Positions 8,021 to 16,112 of a stretch of 64,000 nt of DNA are shown piece by piece. Source of the stretch: Uliginosibacterium flavum (lineage in GTDB: Bacteria > Pseudomonadota > Gammaproteobacteria > Burkholderiales > Rhodocyclaceae); assembly GCF_040566545.1 (NCBI RefSeq), contig NZ_JBEWZI010000010.1:1-64000 (forward strand). The letters are read 5' to 3'. The translations under genes were made by a program, and so were the position numbers. The number at the start of each line of letters is the position of its first letter. Positions within the stretch are counted from its first letter, which is position 1. A model generated the notes under the pieces. The model saw only the letters and a program-made list of their open reading frames with translations, had not been told where the DNA came from and searched no databases.

Positions 8021-8098
8021 CGTCATACCGGACTCGATCCGTAATCCAGAAGATGGGTGGCGAAGGGCGCTGGATTCCGGATCGAGTCCGGAATAACG
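8021..8098. repeat. Long inverted repeat (29-bp arms, 20-bp loop)
   Basis: Arms at 8021-8049 and 8070-8098 match at 26 of 29 positions (core CCGGACTCGATCC). It resembles the palindromic CCGGACT...AATCCAG class of intergenic repeats found in many proteobacteria. It lies downstream of the convergent end of rhlE. Confidence 0.85.
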
Positions 8099-8127
8099 GG
8101 AGGGGCGGTTTGAGGACGCCCTGAACG

Positions 8128-8149
8128 CAAAAAAAGCCTCCGAAGAGGC
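8128..8149 (-). terminator. Intrinsic terminator of rhlE
   Basis: Stem GCCTC / GAGGC with a TTCG loop on the minus strand, followed by seven or eight T residues, about 30 nt after the rhlE stop codon. Confidence 0.9.
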
Positions 8150-8178
8150 CTCTCTCTGTCTAGCGTGTGCTGCGCGAA

Positions 8179-9720
8179 TCAGAACTCGCGGCGGGCACGT
8201 ACCAGACGCTCGTCCTGACGCGGGGCTGCGTCGCGCGTGAAGGTGCGCGGGGCGGCGTCGCGGTCGCTGAAGCTGCGCGGGCGATCACCCATCTTGCGTT
8301 CGTCATTCGAACGCGGACGGTCACTGAAGCTGCGCGGTGCATCGTTGCTGCGCGGACGGTCGCTGAAACTACGCGGTGCGTCGTTGGAACGTGGACGATC
8401 ACTGAAACTGCGCGGGGCGTCGTTCGAACGCGGACGATCGCTGAAGCTGCGCGGTGCGTCATTGCTGCGCGGACGGTCGCTGAAACTACGCGGTGCGTCG
8501 TTGGAGCGCGGACGATCATTGAAGGTACGCGGGCGGTCATTGAAGTTGCGACCGCCGCCGGAGCGTTGTTGCTCGGGCTTGAAGCGCGGCTCCAGACCTT
8601 CGATCACGGACGCCGGGATCAGTTGGGTGGTGAAGCGCTCGATGGCCTTGACCTTGAAGCGATCAGCCGGCACCGCGAGGGTGATGGCGATGCCGCTGCG
8701 GCCAGCACGACCGGTACGGCCGATACGGTGAACATAATCTTCCGGCTTCATCGGCATGCCGTAGTTGATGACGTGGCTGATGGCCGGGACGTCAATGCCG
8801 CGTGCGGCAACGTCGGTGGCGATCAGGACCTTGATTTCACCACGGCGCAGGCCGTTGAGGGTGCGGGTGCGCTTGGCTTGCGGCATGTCGCCATGCAGGG
8901 CAGCGGCAGCGAAGCCCTTGTCGGCGAGGGACTCGGACAGCCAGTCGGCATCGCGCTTGGTCGCGGCGAAGACGATGGCCTGGGTCATGTCGGCCTGATT
9001 CAGCAGGTGGTCGAGCAGGCGATTTTTGTGGGCAGTGTCATCGGCCCAGTGCACGCGCTGTTCGATGTCGGCATGCGTGTCGGTGGAGTTGGCCAGTTCG
9101 ATGCGCTTGGGCTTGTTCAGCATGGAGGCGGCCAGACGACCGACTTCACCGCCGAAGGTGGCGGAGAACATGACGGTCTGACGACCTGCGGGCAGCGCGG
9201 CGACGATCTTTTCGATGTCTTCCATGAAGCCCATGTCGAGCATGCGGTCGGCTTCGTCGAGCACGAGCATTTCAGTGCGCGAGAAATCGATGCGGCCGCT
9301 ATTGATGTAGTCGAGCAGGCGGCCCGGTGTGGCAACCAAGATGTCGACCGGCTGACGCAGCAGCTTCAATTGAGCCGGGTAGGGCATGCCACCCACGACG
9401 GTGACGACGGCCAGACGCTGCAGCGGGCGACCATAGGTGACACCGGCCTTGGCAACTTGCTGGGCGAGTTCGCGGGTCGGGCACAGCACGAGGACGCGCG
9501 GGCCGATGCTCTTGACGGCCGGAGCCGCCATGATGCGCTGCAGGGCGGGCAGCATGAAGGCGGCGGTCTTGCCGCTGCCGGTGGCGGCGGAAACCATCAT
9601 GTCGACGCCAGTCAGCGCAACGGGGATGGATTCTGCTTGTACGGATGTTGGGGTGGTGTAACCGCTGCTGGCAACTGCGGCAACGAGGGCTTCATTGAGC
9701 CCGAGGGTACTGAACGACAT
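8179..9720 (-). CDS. rhlE: DEAD-box RNA helicase, RhlE type
   Basis: 513-residue ATP-dependent RNA helicase. Motifs in order: the Q-motif region near residue 20, AATGSGKT (Walker A), PTRELAQQ, TPGRLLD, VLDEADRMLD, SATF, ARGIDVP and HRIGRTGRAG. The C-terminal tail of about 130 residues is an Arg/Ser/Asp/Pro-rich low-complexity region with a 13-residue unit (DRPRSNDAPRSFS) repeated about five times. It probably binds RNA and supports condensate-like behaviour. RhlE helicases act in ribosome assembly and RNA turnover. The start at 9720 begins MSFSTLGL as in homologues. The 400-bp region upstream holds no gene and probably includes a structured leader. Confidence 0.93.
   Translation of the reverse strand: MSFSTLGLNEALVAAVASSGYTTPTSVQAESIPVALTGVDMMVSAATGSGKTAAFMLPALQRIMAAPAVKSIGPRVLVLCPTRELAQQVAKAGVTYGRPLQRLAVVTVVGGMPYPAQLKLLRQPVDILVATPGRLLDYINSGRIDFSRTEMLVLDEADRMLDMGFMEDIEKIVAALPAGRQTVMFSATFGGEVGRLAASMLNKPKRIELANSTDTHADIEQRVHWADDTAHKNRLLDHLLNQADMTQAIVFAATKRDADWLSESLADKGFAAAALHGDMPQAKRTRTLNGLRRGEIKVLIATDVAARGIDVPAISHVINYGMPMKPEDYVHRIGRTGRAGRSGIAITLAVPADRFKVKAIERFTTQLIPASVIEGLEPRFKPEQQRSGGGRNFNDRPRTFNDRPRSNDAPRSFSDRPRSNDAPRSFSDRPRSNDAPRSFSDRPRSNDAPRSFSDRPRSNDAPRSFSDRPRSNDERKMGDRPRSFSDRDAAPRTFTRDAAPRQDERLVRARREF
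8310..8535 (-). repeat. 39-bp coding tandem repeats in the rhlE tail
   Basis: About five to six 39-bp units encode the repeated tail of RhlE. Two units, 117 bp (three periods) apart, share an identical 44-nt stretch (8345-8388 and 8463-8506), which points to recent expansion or gene conversion. Because 39 is a multiple of three, length change keeps the frame. Confidence 0.9.
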
Positions 9721-9789
9721 TTGATTCCAATCGAAAAAGCGCGAAGCGTCTGTGTCTGCTGTGAGCAGCACAGGAAGTTGGCGCAACAG

Positions 9790-9809
9790 GCGCAGTCAAA
9801 AGACTGCGC
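9790..9809 (-). promoter_or_regulatory. Perfect hairpin in the rhlE leader region
   Basis: 8-bp perfect stem GCGCAGTC / GACTGCGC around a 4-nt loop, 70 nt before the rhlE ATG. No T-run follows on the minus strand, so it is more likely a leader RNA structure than a terminator. The rest of the gene-free stretch 9721-10122 shows nothing else that I could assign. Confidence 0.4.
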
Positions 9810-10122
9810 AAACAACATCGGCGCCAACCGGTACGACAAACGCGCGGATTTTCCGAAGAAATGCGGAAATGCGTGAGAAGGGGGGTCAGGGACGATGAAA
9901 CAGGTAAAAATTTTGCAATGCACAAAGGCCGCGCTGCAAGGGGGCGCACTCTACAGGATCAAGGCCTTGATTGCACGTATATTTTGCAAAAGTTTGATTT
10001 GTGGAAGCCGGGCTGTTGGATTCGTGCAAGATATTTTGGCGTGCGAGTGGCAACAGTCTGGCATCCGGGGCCTTGTTGCCCCGGATTTCCGTGTGCCGGC
10101 TGGATGAGTGCAAGAGAGCAAT

Positions 10123-11664
10123 TTATACGGTGAAACGCCGTACCGTGGCATCCAGGCGCGAGGCAATGTCGGACAGGCGAACAGACAGGCGATTGGTGGT
10201 CTCGGCGACTTCCTGATTTTCTTCGCTGCTGTGCGCGATACGCTCGATGTGGCGGGCAATGTCCTGGCTGACGCTGCTTTGCTCGGACACTGATACCGAA
10301 ATCGTGGAGATGTGACCCACGGTTTCGGTGGATTGGTCCTCAATGATGCGCAGGGCTTCGGCCACGTCGCTGGTGCTTTTTACGCCGGCTTCGACCTTGA
10401 GGTTGGCATCCCTGATACCGACGACAGCATCCGACGTGTCGCGCTGGACGGCTTCGATCTTGGAATTGATTTCCTGAGTGGCAACGGTGGTGCGTTCGGC
10501 GAGCTTGCGGACTTCATCGGCGACAACTGCGAAGCCGCGCCCTTGCTCGCCGGCGCGGGCGGCTTCGATGGCGGCATTCAAGGCGAGCAGATTGGTTTGA
10601 TCGGCGATTTCCTTGATGACGTTGACGATGCTGCCGATTTCATCCGAGCGTTTGGCCAGCGCGCTGACGGTTTCGCTGACACCCGTAATGGATTGGGCGA
10701 TCTGGCGGATCTCGCCGGCGGCCTGACGGGCGCTTTGGGCGCCCCCACTGGCGGTGCTGGCCGCGCTGCGGGTTTCGGTTTCGACGTTATGCGTGTTCTC
10801 GGCAATGTGGCTGACGCTGACTGACATTTCTTCGATGGCGGCTGCGGTGGATTGCACGGCTTCCGATTGATGAGACGAGGCAGAACTGACCTTTTCGGCG
10901 GCGGAGGTGAGTTCGCGCGAGGCGGATATCTGCTCAGCCACGCTGTCGCCGACTTCGCGGATCACCCCCTGGATGCGTGCGACGAAGGTGTTGAACCATT
11001 GCGCGACTTCGGAGAATTCATTATTGGACGTGGTGTCCAGGCGACGCGTCAGATTGGCTTCTCCTTCGGCAATATCCTTCAGTGCATCGCGGATGCGGTG
11101 TAGTGGATTGATCACGATCAGGCGTAAGGCCATCGACAGGGCAAACAGCAGTGCTACGTCCAGCACGATGATTTCCAGCACGATACCGCCGAGTGCGCTG
11201 CGCAGTGCCGAGTCAACATTGGCTCGTGAATACAGCAGAGTGAATTTGCCGATGCTCTGGGTTTTTTCGCCTTCCGTGTAAGTCACTTCGGCGTCCTTGC
11301 TGAGCAGCTCGCCGGCGTTTGCCATCTGCTCTTTGAGTTCGTCGGGCTTGCCATCCTTGTCGCGACCGATGATCAAGCCCCAATTTTTGGGTGTTTTCAG
11401 GTCGATTGACTGGATGAATCCAGCGCCAAGCTCAGCCTTGAGCGTAGCTGCCATGACCGGCTTGTCAAAATTCCACAGAGGCATCGACAGGTTGGTCTGG
11501 ATACGGGCGATGGCGTTGTTGGCGTCTTCTTCCAGGGCCGTCTCAAGCTCTGCTTTGGCGGAGAAGTAGTTGATGCCGCCGGACACTGCCAGTAGCGCGG
11601 TGATGATCACCAGAAACAGGAGCCCCAGGCGGGTGCTGATGCTGTTGAGATTGAGTGTGGGCAT
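10123..11664 (-). CDS. Methyl-accepting chemotaxis protein
   Basis: 513-residue transmembrane chemoreceptor. A first membrane helix lies near residues 12-32 and a periplasmic sensor of about 130 residues follows (NNAIARIQTNLSMPLWNFD). A second helix near 160-182, a HAMP linker and a long cytoplasmic coiled coil complete it. The hairpin tip is canonical: EIADQTNLLALNAAIEAARA, then GRGFAVVADEVRKLAERT. The ligand cannot be named from sequence. The next gene upstream is a periplasmic binding protein, so both may serve sensing of one solute, though the two genes are separated by an inverted-repeat element. The protein ends ATVRRFTV without a CheR-docking pentapeptide. Confidence 0.92.
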   Translation of the reverse strand: MPTLNLNSISTRLGLLFLVIITALLAVSGGINYFSAKAELETALEEDANNAIARIQTNLSMPLWNFDKPVMAATLKAELGAGFIQSIDLKTPKNWGLIIGRDKDGKPDELKEQMANAGELLSKDAEVTYTEGEKTQSIGKFTLLYSRANVDSALRSALGGIVLEIIVLDVALLFALSMALRLIVINPLHRIRDALKDIAEGEANLTRRLDTTSNNEFSEVAQWFNTFVARIQGVIREVGDSVAEQISASRELTSAAEKVSSASSHQSEAVQSTAAAIEEMSVSVSHIAENTHNVETETRSAASTASGGAQSARQAAGEIRQIAQSITGVSETVSALAKRSDEIGSIVNVIKEIADQTNLLALNAAIEAARAGEQGRGFAVVADEVRKLAERTTVATQEINSKIEAVQRDTSDAVVGIRDANLKVEAGVKSTSDVAEALRIIEDQSTETVGHISTISVSVSEQSSVSQDIARHIERIAHSSEENQEVAETTNRLSVRLSDIASRLDATVRRFTV

Positions 11665-11691
11665 TTTGTATCTCCGTCAGTAGCGGATTTG

Positions 11692-11795
11692 ATTCCAGTT
11701 CCAGATAGAAACGATACTTTGTTGACTTCGCCTTGCCGTGCTACAGCACTGTCTGCGGCTCGTCTTCGCGCCTCGTTTCTATCTGGAATTGGAAT
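11692..11795. repeat. Inverted-repeat element (23-bp arms) between the chemoreceptor and binding-protein genes
   Basis: Arms at 11692-11714 and 11773-11795 match at 22 of 23 positions (core TTCCAGATAGAAACGA) around a 58-bp loop. No T-run flanks it. It fills almost the whole gap between the two minus-strand genes. Confidence 0.85.
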
Positions 11796-11797
11796 GA

Positions 11798-12691
11798 TCA
11801 GGGTTTGCTGGGGGTTTTGGCGGCAGGCGTATCCATCGAGAACCACAGGCTCTTGTCGTCCAGGGGTGTCTCAGGCGAGAGAAGCTTGTTTTCGACACGG
11901 AAGACCTTACGCTCGCGCAGCTTGGTGCTTTCAATGGCCGGGCCGAAGAATTCGTTGAAGGCTTTATCGAAGCTGCCGTCCTTGATCATCATGCGCAGCC
12001 CTTTTTCGATGCGGGCAGCCAGCACCGGACCGTCGCCCTTGCGACTGACCATGAAAATGCGTGGGTAGGGATAGAACACCGTCAGACTGGGCTCGATGAC
12101 CAGATCGTCCAGCCCCTGCTTTTGGGCGTCTTCGAAATTGCCCGTAGCCTCCCAGGAGGCACGGGCAAACATGTCAAAGCGCTCTTCGTTGAGCATGCGC
12201 AGCAGGCCCGCTGCGTAGTAAGCTTTGGTGACCTTGAAGCCTGCGCCTTCAAGGATCTTGGTGTCCGGCCAGCGCGAGCCCTGGCCGACACTCAACTTTT
12301 TGAGTTCATCGACACTCTGGATGGCCGCAAATTTCGGCAGATCCTGCTTGCGTACGAGCATGATCCGGTAGCCCAGCAGACCCTTGTCCAGCGGGATGCG
12401 GATGGGTAGGAGTTTTTTCTCCTCTTCCATGTTCGAACCGCGCGTCATTATCGAAATGACGCCGGTGTTGTCGGCGATCTCGTCGATCATGCGTGCTGTA
12501 GGCAGGGCGGTGTCGGTTGCTTTGAGTGTATAAGCGCCGTCTGCCTTGGTGTGTTCCAAGGCATCCTGCAAAAGCGCGATGAAGTTTTTGGGTTCGTTTT
12601 TGTTGTAAATGACCGTCAGGTCGGCGGCTTGTACGCTAAGGCTGGCCGTCAACGAGGCTATGGCCAGCAGACGCTGCCAAGGATGGGACAT
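11798..12691 (-). CDS. Periplasmic solute-binding protein (amino-acid-type SBP fold)
   Basis: 297-residue exported protein. A signal peptide ending near SVQAAD is followed by a two-lobed solute-binding domain (LTVIYNKNEPKNFIALLQDALE; GYRIMLVRKQDLPKFAAIQSVDELKKLSVGQGS; MLNEERFDMFARASWEATGN). No permease or ATPase gene is adjacent, so it may present ligand to the chemoreceptor encoded next, or have a sensing role as in other orphan proteins of this fold. The start at 12691 has GAGAGG upstream; an open extension has no similarity. The ligand is unknown. Confidence 0.8.
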   Translation of the reverse strand: MSHPWQRLLAIASLTASLSVQAADLTVIYNKNEPKNFIALLQDALEHTKADGAYTLKATDTALPTARMIDEIADNTGVISIMTRGSNMEEEKKLLPIRIPLDKGLLGYRIMLVRKQDLPKFAAIQSVDELKKLSVGQGSRWPDTKILEGAGFKVTKAYYAAGLLRMLNEERFDMFARASWEATGNFEDAQKQGLDDLVIEPSLTVFYPYPRIFMVSRKGDGPVLAARIEKGLRMMIKDGSFDKAFNEFFGPAIESTKLRERKVFRVENKLLSPETPLDDKSLWFSMDTPAAKTPSKP

Positions 12692-12869
12692 GCTCGTACC
12701 TCTCGCTCTGTTTGGTGGGGCGCCCTGCTCTTTTTGGGCAGGCTGGTGTCTTCGGACTATCGGCCGGGAGGCCACGAACTTGAGTTGTCGTAAACGGAAA
12801 TCACCCTTTGAGGCAGGGCTTGGCACACCGGGTATGTTTGGCGCTGGCGGGGGGAAACGAAAACTGGGT

Positions 12870-12875
12870 TACAAT
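12870..12875 (+). promoter_or_regulatory. -10 element of the SRP RNA gene
   Basis: TACAAT, 6-10 nt before the first base of the predicted SRP RNA. No good -35 hexamer lies at 17 bp. Confidence 0.5.
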
Positions 12876-12880
12876 GGCGC

Positions 12881-12981
12881 GCGGCGGGTCTCCCCGCATT
12901 GCAGCGTGGGAATCTGGTCAGGTTCGGAAGGAAGCAGCCATAACCACTACCTGTAAGTGCCGGGGGTCAGGCTCGCCGCCT
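12881..12981 (+). ncRNA. ffs: Signal recognition particle 4.5S RNA
   Basis: Carries the universally conserved domain IV apical loop GGTCAGGTTCGGAAGGAAGC with its flanking stem. The 5' GCGGCG pairs with the 3' CGCCGC, and the inner CCCCGCA with TGCCGGGG, closing one long hairpin of about 100 nt, as in the small bacterial SRP RNA. It binds Ffh and directs cotranslational membrane targeting. Ends are set from the helix, give or take a few bases. A strong terminator follows. Confidence 0.93.
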
Positions 12982-12990
12982 TGAATAAAG

Positions 12991-13022
12991 AAACAGGCTG
13001 TGTCGTGAGACACAGCCTGTTT
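12991..13022. terminator. Bidirectional terminator after ffs
   Basis: Perfect 14-bp stem (12991-13004 / 13009-13022, core CAGGCTGTGTC) with a GTGA loop and A/T-rich flanks. It serves both ffs and the convergent small membrane protein gene. Confidence 0.92.
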
Positions 13023-13040
13023 TGCTTTGGTGCCTGGTGC

Positions 13041-13241
13041 TCAGGTTTCGATCAGACGCGCTGGCTGGGTGGTTTCGGGCAGCTGCATGCGCTGGTAATT
13101 ACCGTCGCGCACCGTGCCAGTGGGCATTTGTGGCCCGATCAGTTGGTTGAGTAGCAGCATGCTGCCAATCGCAATGATCAGTGCGCCGATCAGGCGCAGG
13201 ATTTTGTGAGTTTCTTTGGTGCCGGGGGTGGGGGTGTTCAT
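13041..13241 (-). CDS. Small single-pass membrane protein, unknown function
   Basis: 66-residue protein with one hydrophobic helix (LRLIGALIIAIGSMLLLNQLIG, roughly residues 15-36). A short N-terminal tail precedes the helix and a polar C-terminal tail of about 30 residues follows it. No family was recognised. The ATG at 13241 is preferred over one at 13247 because an AAAGGG motif lies 8 nt before it. The terminator at 12991-13022 ends the transcript. Short length makes it uncertain, but the membrane helix and ribosome binding site support a real gene. Confidence 0.6.
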   Translation of the reverse strand: MNTPTPGTKETHKILRLIGALIIAIGSMLLLNQLIGPQMPTGTVRDGNYQRMQLPETTQPARLIET

Positions 13242-13392
13242 GATCATTACCCTTTCTCAGAAGGTCTGACTGCAGTCTGGCCGGCGGCCAATGTGGCGTC
13301 CAATTGATTGCCTGAACAGGCGTAATAGCCCGCGTCAATCACACAAGTCGGAGCCCGCGTACAAATACCCGTAGGCTCTTGCTGCCCTGCTG

Positions 13393-13399
13393 TTAAAAT
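13393..13399 (+). promoter_or_regulatory. -10-like box immediately before dnaX
   Basis: TTAAAAT ends 8 nt before the dnaX ATG. With a usual -10 to start distance, transcription would begin at or within about 2 nt of the ATG. No Shine-Dalgarno motif fits in the gap CGCGCCCC. Confidence 0.5.
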
Positions 13400-13407
13400 C
13401 GCGCCCC

Positions 13408-15102
13408 ATGAGCTACCAGGTACTTGCCCGCAAGTGGCGCCCCAAGAGTTTCGAAACTCTAGTCGGCCAGGAACACGTCGTCCGTGCGCTGACGCACGCA
13501 CTGCAGACCGGGCGTTTGCATCACGCCTATCTGTTTACCGGGACGCGCGGCGTGGGCAAGACCACGATCTCGCGCATTCTGGCCAAGAGCTTGAACTGCG
13601 AGAGTGGCATTACCGCCACGCCTTGTGGCGTATGCGCGGCTTGTACCGAGATCGACAGCGGGCGTTTCGTCGATTACGTCGAAATGGACGCGGCCTCCAA
13701 TCGCGGCGTCGACGACATGGCCTCGCTGCTCGAAAAAGCGGCTTACGCCCCGGCGCGTGGGCGCTTCAAGGTCTACATGATCGACGAAGTGCATATGCTT
13801 ACCGGTCACGCCTTCAATGCGATGCTGAAGACGCTGGAGGAGCCGCCCGAGCACATGAAATTCATTCTCGCGACGACCGACCCGCAGAAGATTCCGGTCA
13901 CCGTTCTGTCGCGTTGCCTGCAGTTCAACCTCAAGCAGATGCCGCTGACGCACATCGTCGATCACTTGGGTCAGGTGCTGGGCAAGGAAGGCGTGAGCTT
14001 TGAGCCCGGGGCGCTGCGCCACATTGCCAAAGGCGCCAGCGGCTCAATGCGCGATGCGCTGTCGCTGCTCGATCAGGCCATCGCCCACGGCGCCGGCAAG
14101 GTCGAGGAGGAGGGCGTGCGCGACATGCTCGGCACGGTCGGCGAGGATCATCTCTACGAATTGCTGGATGCACTGCAGGCGCAGGATATCGGTGCGTTGA
14201 TTGCCGTGGCCGATGCCATGGAAGCGCGCAGCCTGAGCTTCGAGTCGGCGCTGCAAGAGTTCGCCACCTTGCTGCATCGCGTGGCGCTGGTGCAGTTCGC
14301 CCCGCAGGCGATCAGCGACACCTTTGAACGCGAGCGTCTGACGCCTTACGCTGCCGCCTTTGCCCCGGAATTCTTGCAGCTGGCTTACCAGATTGCGATT
14401 CATGGCCGCGAGGAACTGGCGCTGGCGCCCGATGAATACACCGGTTTCACCATGAGCCTGCTGCGCCTGCACGCCTTCCGGCCGGACGCGCCGGGTGCGG
14501 TGGCCGCTGCGCCGCGTGCGACACCGGCTGCGGCGCCAGCAAGACCTGCCCAGACAGCCGCACCGGCCGTGGCTGCGCAGCCTGCCCCTGTGGCGAAGCC
14601 CGCCACGCCTGCTTCAACAGCCTATGTGCCTGAAGAGCCTCGCCCCGCGCCGGTCTTGAACGAGGCTCCGCCACCGGCCTTCGCCGCGCCCGCCGCGCCT
14701 CTGACGGCGGACATGGATTGGCACGCGATGATTCTGGCCGCTGGCCTGGGCGCCATGACGCGCGAGCTGGCTCAGAATTGCGAGTTGCTGGATCTGCAGG
14801 GTACGGTATTGAAGCTGCGCCTGCCGCCCAGTCACAAGCATCTGGTTGCCATGTCGTCGAACGTGACCAAGCTGCAGGAAGCGCTGTCGACCTACTTCGG
14901 CCAGCCGGTGCGGGTGAATATCGAGGTGGGCGACGTAGCCAGCCAGACGCCCGCCCAACGCAATGAAGAAGTGCGTCAGACGCGGCAGGCCGATGCGGTG
15001 GCCGCGATGCAATCCGATCCCTTTGTGCAGGAACTCATCGAGCGCGGTGGTGCCACGCTGGTGGAGTCCTCAGTAAAACCCTTGTCTGGAGAGATGCAAT
15101 GA
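13408..15102 (+). CDS. dnaX: DNA polymerase III subunits gamma and tau
   Basis: 564-residue clamp-loader ATPase of the replisome. GTRGVGKTT is Walker A, four Cys between about residues 64 and 79 form the zinc knuckle, IDEVHML is Walker B, and LSRC is the sensor/arginine-finger motif. An Ala/Pro-rich linker follows (residues about 365-430), then the tau-specific C-terminal domain. No A-AAA-AAG slippery site is visible, so a shorter gamma form by frameshift is not evident. The linker encodes a short match to the dispersed repeat (CCTGAAGAGCC near 14629), possibly by chance. Translation appears leaderless. The stop overlaps the ybaB start. Confidence 0.95.
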   Translation: MSYQVLARKWRPKSFETLVGQEHVVRALTHALQTGRLHHAYLFTGTRGVGKTTISRILAKSLNCESGITATPCGVCAACTEIDSGRFVDYVEMDAASNRGVDDMASLLEKAAYAPARGRFKVYMIDEVHMLTGHAFNAMLKTLEEPPEHMKFILATTDPQKIPVTVLSRCLQFNLKQMPLTHIVDHLGQVLGKEGVSFEPGALRHIAKGASGSMRDALSLLDQAIAHGAGKVEEEGVRDMLGTVGEDHLYELLDALQAQDIGALIAVADAMEARSLSFESALQEFATLLHRVALVQFAPQAISDTFERERLTPYAAAFAPEFLQLAYQIAIHGREELALAPDEYTGFTMSLLRLHAFRPDAPGAVAAAPRATPAAAPARPAQTAAPAVAAQPAPVAKPATPASTAYVPEEPRPAPVLNEAPPPAFAAPAAPLTADMDWHAMILAAGLGAMTRELAQNCELLDLQGTVLKLRLPPSHKHLVAMSSNVTKLQEALSTYFGQPVRVNIEVGDVASQTPAQRNEEVRQTRQADAVAAMQSDPFVQELIERGGATLVESSVKPLSGEMQ

Positions 15103-15416
15103 TGAAAGGCGGCCTTGCTGGCTTGATGAAACAAGCCCAGCAGATGCAGGAAAACATGAAAAAGGCGCAAGACGCGCTGGCCCTGGTCGACGTGGAGGGT
15201 TCTGCCGGCGCGGGTGCCGTGAAGGTAGTGATGAGCTGCCAGCACAAGGTCAAGCGCGTGATGATCGATGCCTCGGTCATGGACGACAAGGAAATGCTCG
15301 AAGACCTGATCGTGACCGCGCTGAACGAAGCCGTGGCCAAGGTCGAGGCAACTTCCTCCGAGAAGATGTCTGGCTTCAGCGCGGGCATGCCACCGGGTTT
15401 CAAGCTGCCGTTTTAA
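15099..15416 (+). CDS. YbaB/EbfC family nucleoid-associated protein
   Basis: 105-residue DNA-binding protein of the YbaB/EbfC family, which forms dimers that bridge DNA; the gene sits between dnaX and recR in most proteobacteria. The sequence starts MMKGGLAGLMKQAQQMQENM and ends MPPGFKLPF, as in the family. Its ATG overlaps the dnaX TGA (ATGA), so the two are translationally coupled; a second ATG follows directly at 15102. A GGAGAG motif lies 6 nt upstream. Confidence 0.93.
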   Translation: MMKGGLAGLMKQAQQMQENMKKAQDALALVDVEGSAGAGAVKVVMSCQHKVKRVMIDASVMDDKEMLEDLIVTALNEAVAKVEATSSEKMSGFSAGMPPGFKLPF

Positions 15417-15419
15417 TAC

Positions 15420-15515
15420 GGGAACTGGGGATTAGGGACTGGGTACTCGGCGTGCAGCGGGCGGCGTTGCCGCCCGTGGTTTTTCCCAGTTCCTATTTCC
15501 CAGTCCCGAGTCCCC
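15420..15515. repeat. Inverted heptamer arms (GGGNACT / AGTNCCC) around a terminator
   Basis: The left arm (15420-15450) is a run of GGGAACT, GGGGATT, AGGGACT and GGGTACT units. The right arm (15485-15515) carries the reverse-complement type CCCAGTT, CCTATTT, CCCAGTC and CCGAGTC. They flank the ybaB terminator and could pair in several registers. Two CCCAGTT units also occur at 57111-57124. Confidence 0.8.
15458..15484 (+). terminator. Intrinsic terminator after dnaX-ybaB
   Basis: 8-bp stem CGGGCGGC / GCCGCCCG with a GTT loop, followed by TGGTTTTT. It lies between ybaB and recR, so recR may need its own promoter or depend on readthrough. Confidence 0.75.
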
Positions 15516-15522
15516 AAAGAAA

Positions 15523-16110
15523 ATGTCCCTCCTCGATTCCCTCACTGAAGCCTTGCGCGTGCTCCCGGGCGTTGGCCCGAAGTCTGCCCAGCGCATGGTT
15601 TATCACCTGCTGCAACGCAATCGTGAGGGCGCGGCACGCTTGTCGGCGGCTCTGGCCAGTGCGCTGGCGGATATCCGGCATTGCGGGCGCTGCAATAATT
15701 TCACCGAAGCCGAGATCTGCGAGCGCTGCCTGAATCTGGCGCGCGATGCCTCGCAGCTGTGTGTGGTTGAGATGCCCTCAGACTTGGCCGTGATGGAGTC
15801 CACCCACGCGTATCGCGGTTTGTACTACGTTTTGATGGGGCGGATTTCGCCGCTGGACGGCATCGGTCCACGCGAATTGAAGCTGGATAAACTGATTGCC
15901 CGCGCCACCGATGGCACGGTGCAGGAGGTGATTCTGGCGACCAACTTCACCAATGAAGGTGAGGCTACCGCGCACTACGTTGGCGAAATGCTGCGCACGC
16001 GTGGTCTCAAGGTCAGCCGCATCGCGCGCGGCGTGCCGGTGGGCGGCGAACTTGAACATACCGATCTGGGCACCGTGGCGCAGGCTTTTGTCGAGCGGCG
16101 CGGCTGGTAA
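15523..16110 (+). CDS. recR: Recombination protein RecR
   Basis: 195-residue recombination mediator that works with RecO and RecF to load RecA. The N-terminal helix-hairpin-helix VLPGVGPKSAQRM, the four-Cys zinc finger CGRCNNFTEAEICERC, the Toprim domain starting VVEMPSDLAVMEST, and the C-terminal RGVPVGGELEHTD Walker-like segment are all present. Length is normal. No clear Shine-Dalgarno motif precedes the ATG (CCCAAAGAAA), and the heptamer right arm ends only 7 nt upstream. It follows dnaX-ybaB, the usual order. Confidence 0.95.
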   Translation: MSLLDSLTEALRVLPGVGPKSAQRMVYHLLQRNREGAARLSAALASALADIRHCGRCNNFTEAEICERCLNLARDASQLCVVEMPSDLAVMESTHAYRGLYYVLMGRISPLDGIGPRELKLDKLIARATDGTVQEVILATNFTNEGEATAHYVGEMLRTRGLKVSRIARGVPVGGELEHTDLGTVAQAFVERRGW

Positions 16111-16112
16111 TG

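Noticed and set aside
8167..9876. 569-codon plus-strand ORF opposite rhlE
   Set aside because: Antisense shadow of a GC-rich gene with clear helicase motifs on the other strand; no recognisable domain.
13408..15102. Programmed -1 frameshift in dnaX for gamma
   Set aside because: No A-AAA-AAG or similar slippery heptamer with a downstream hairpin was found.
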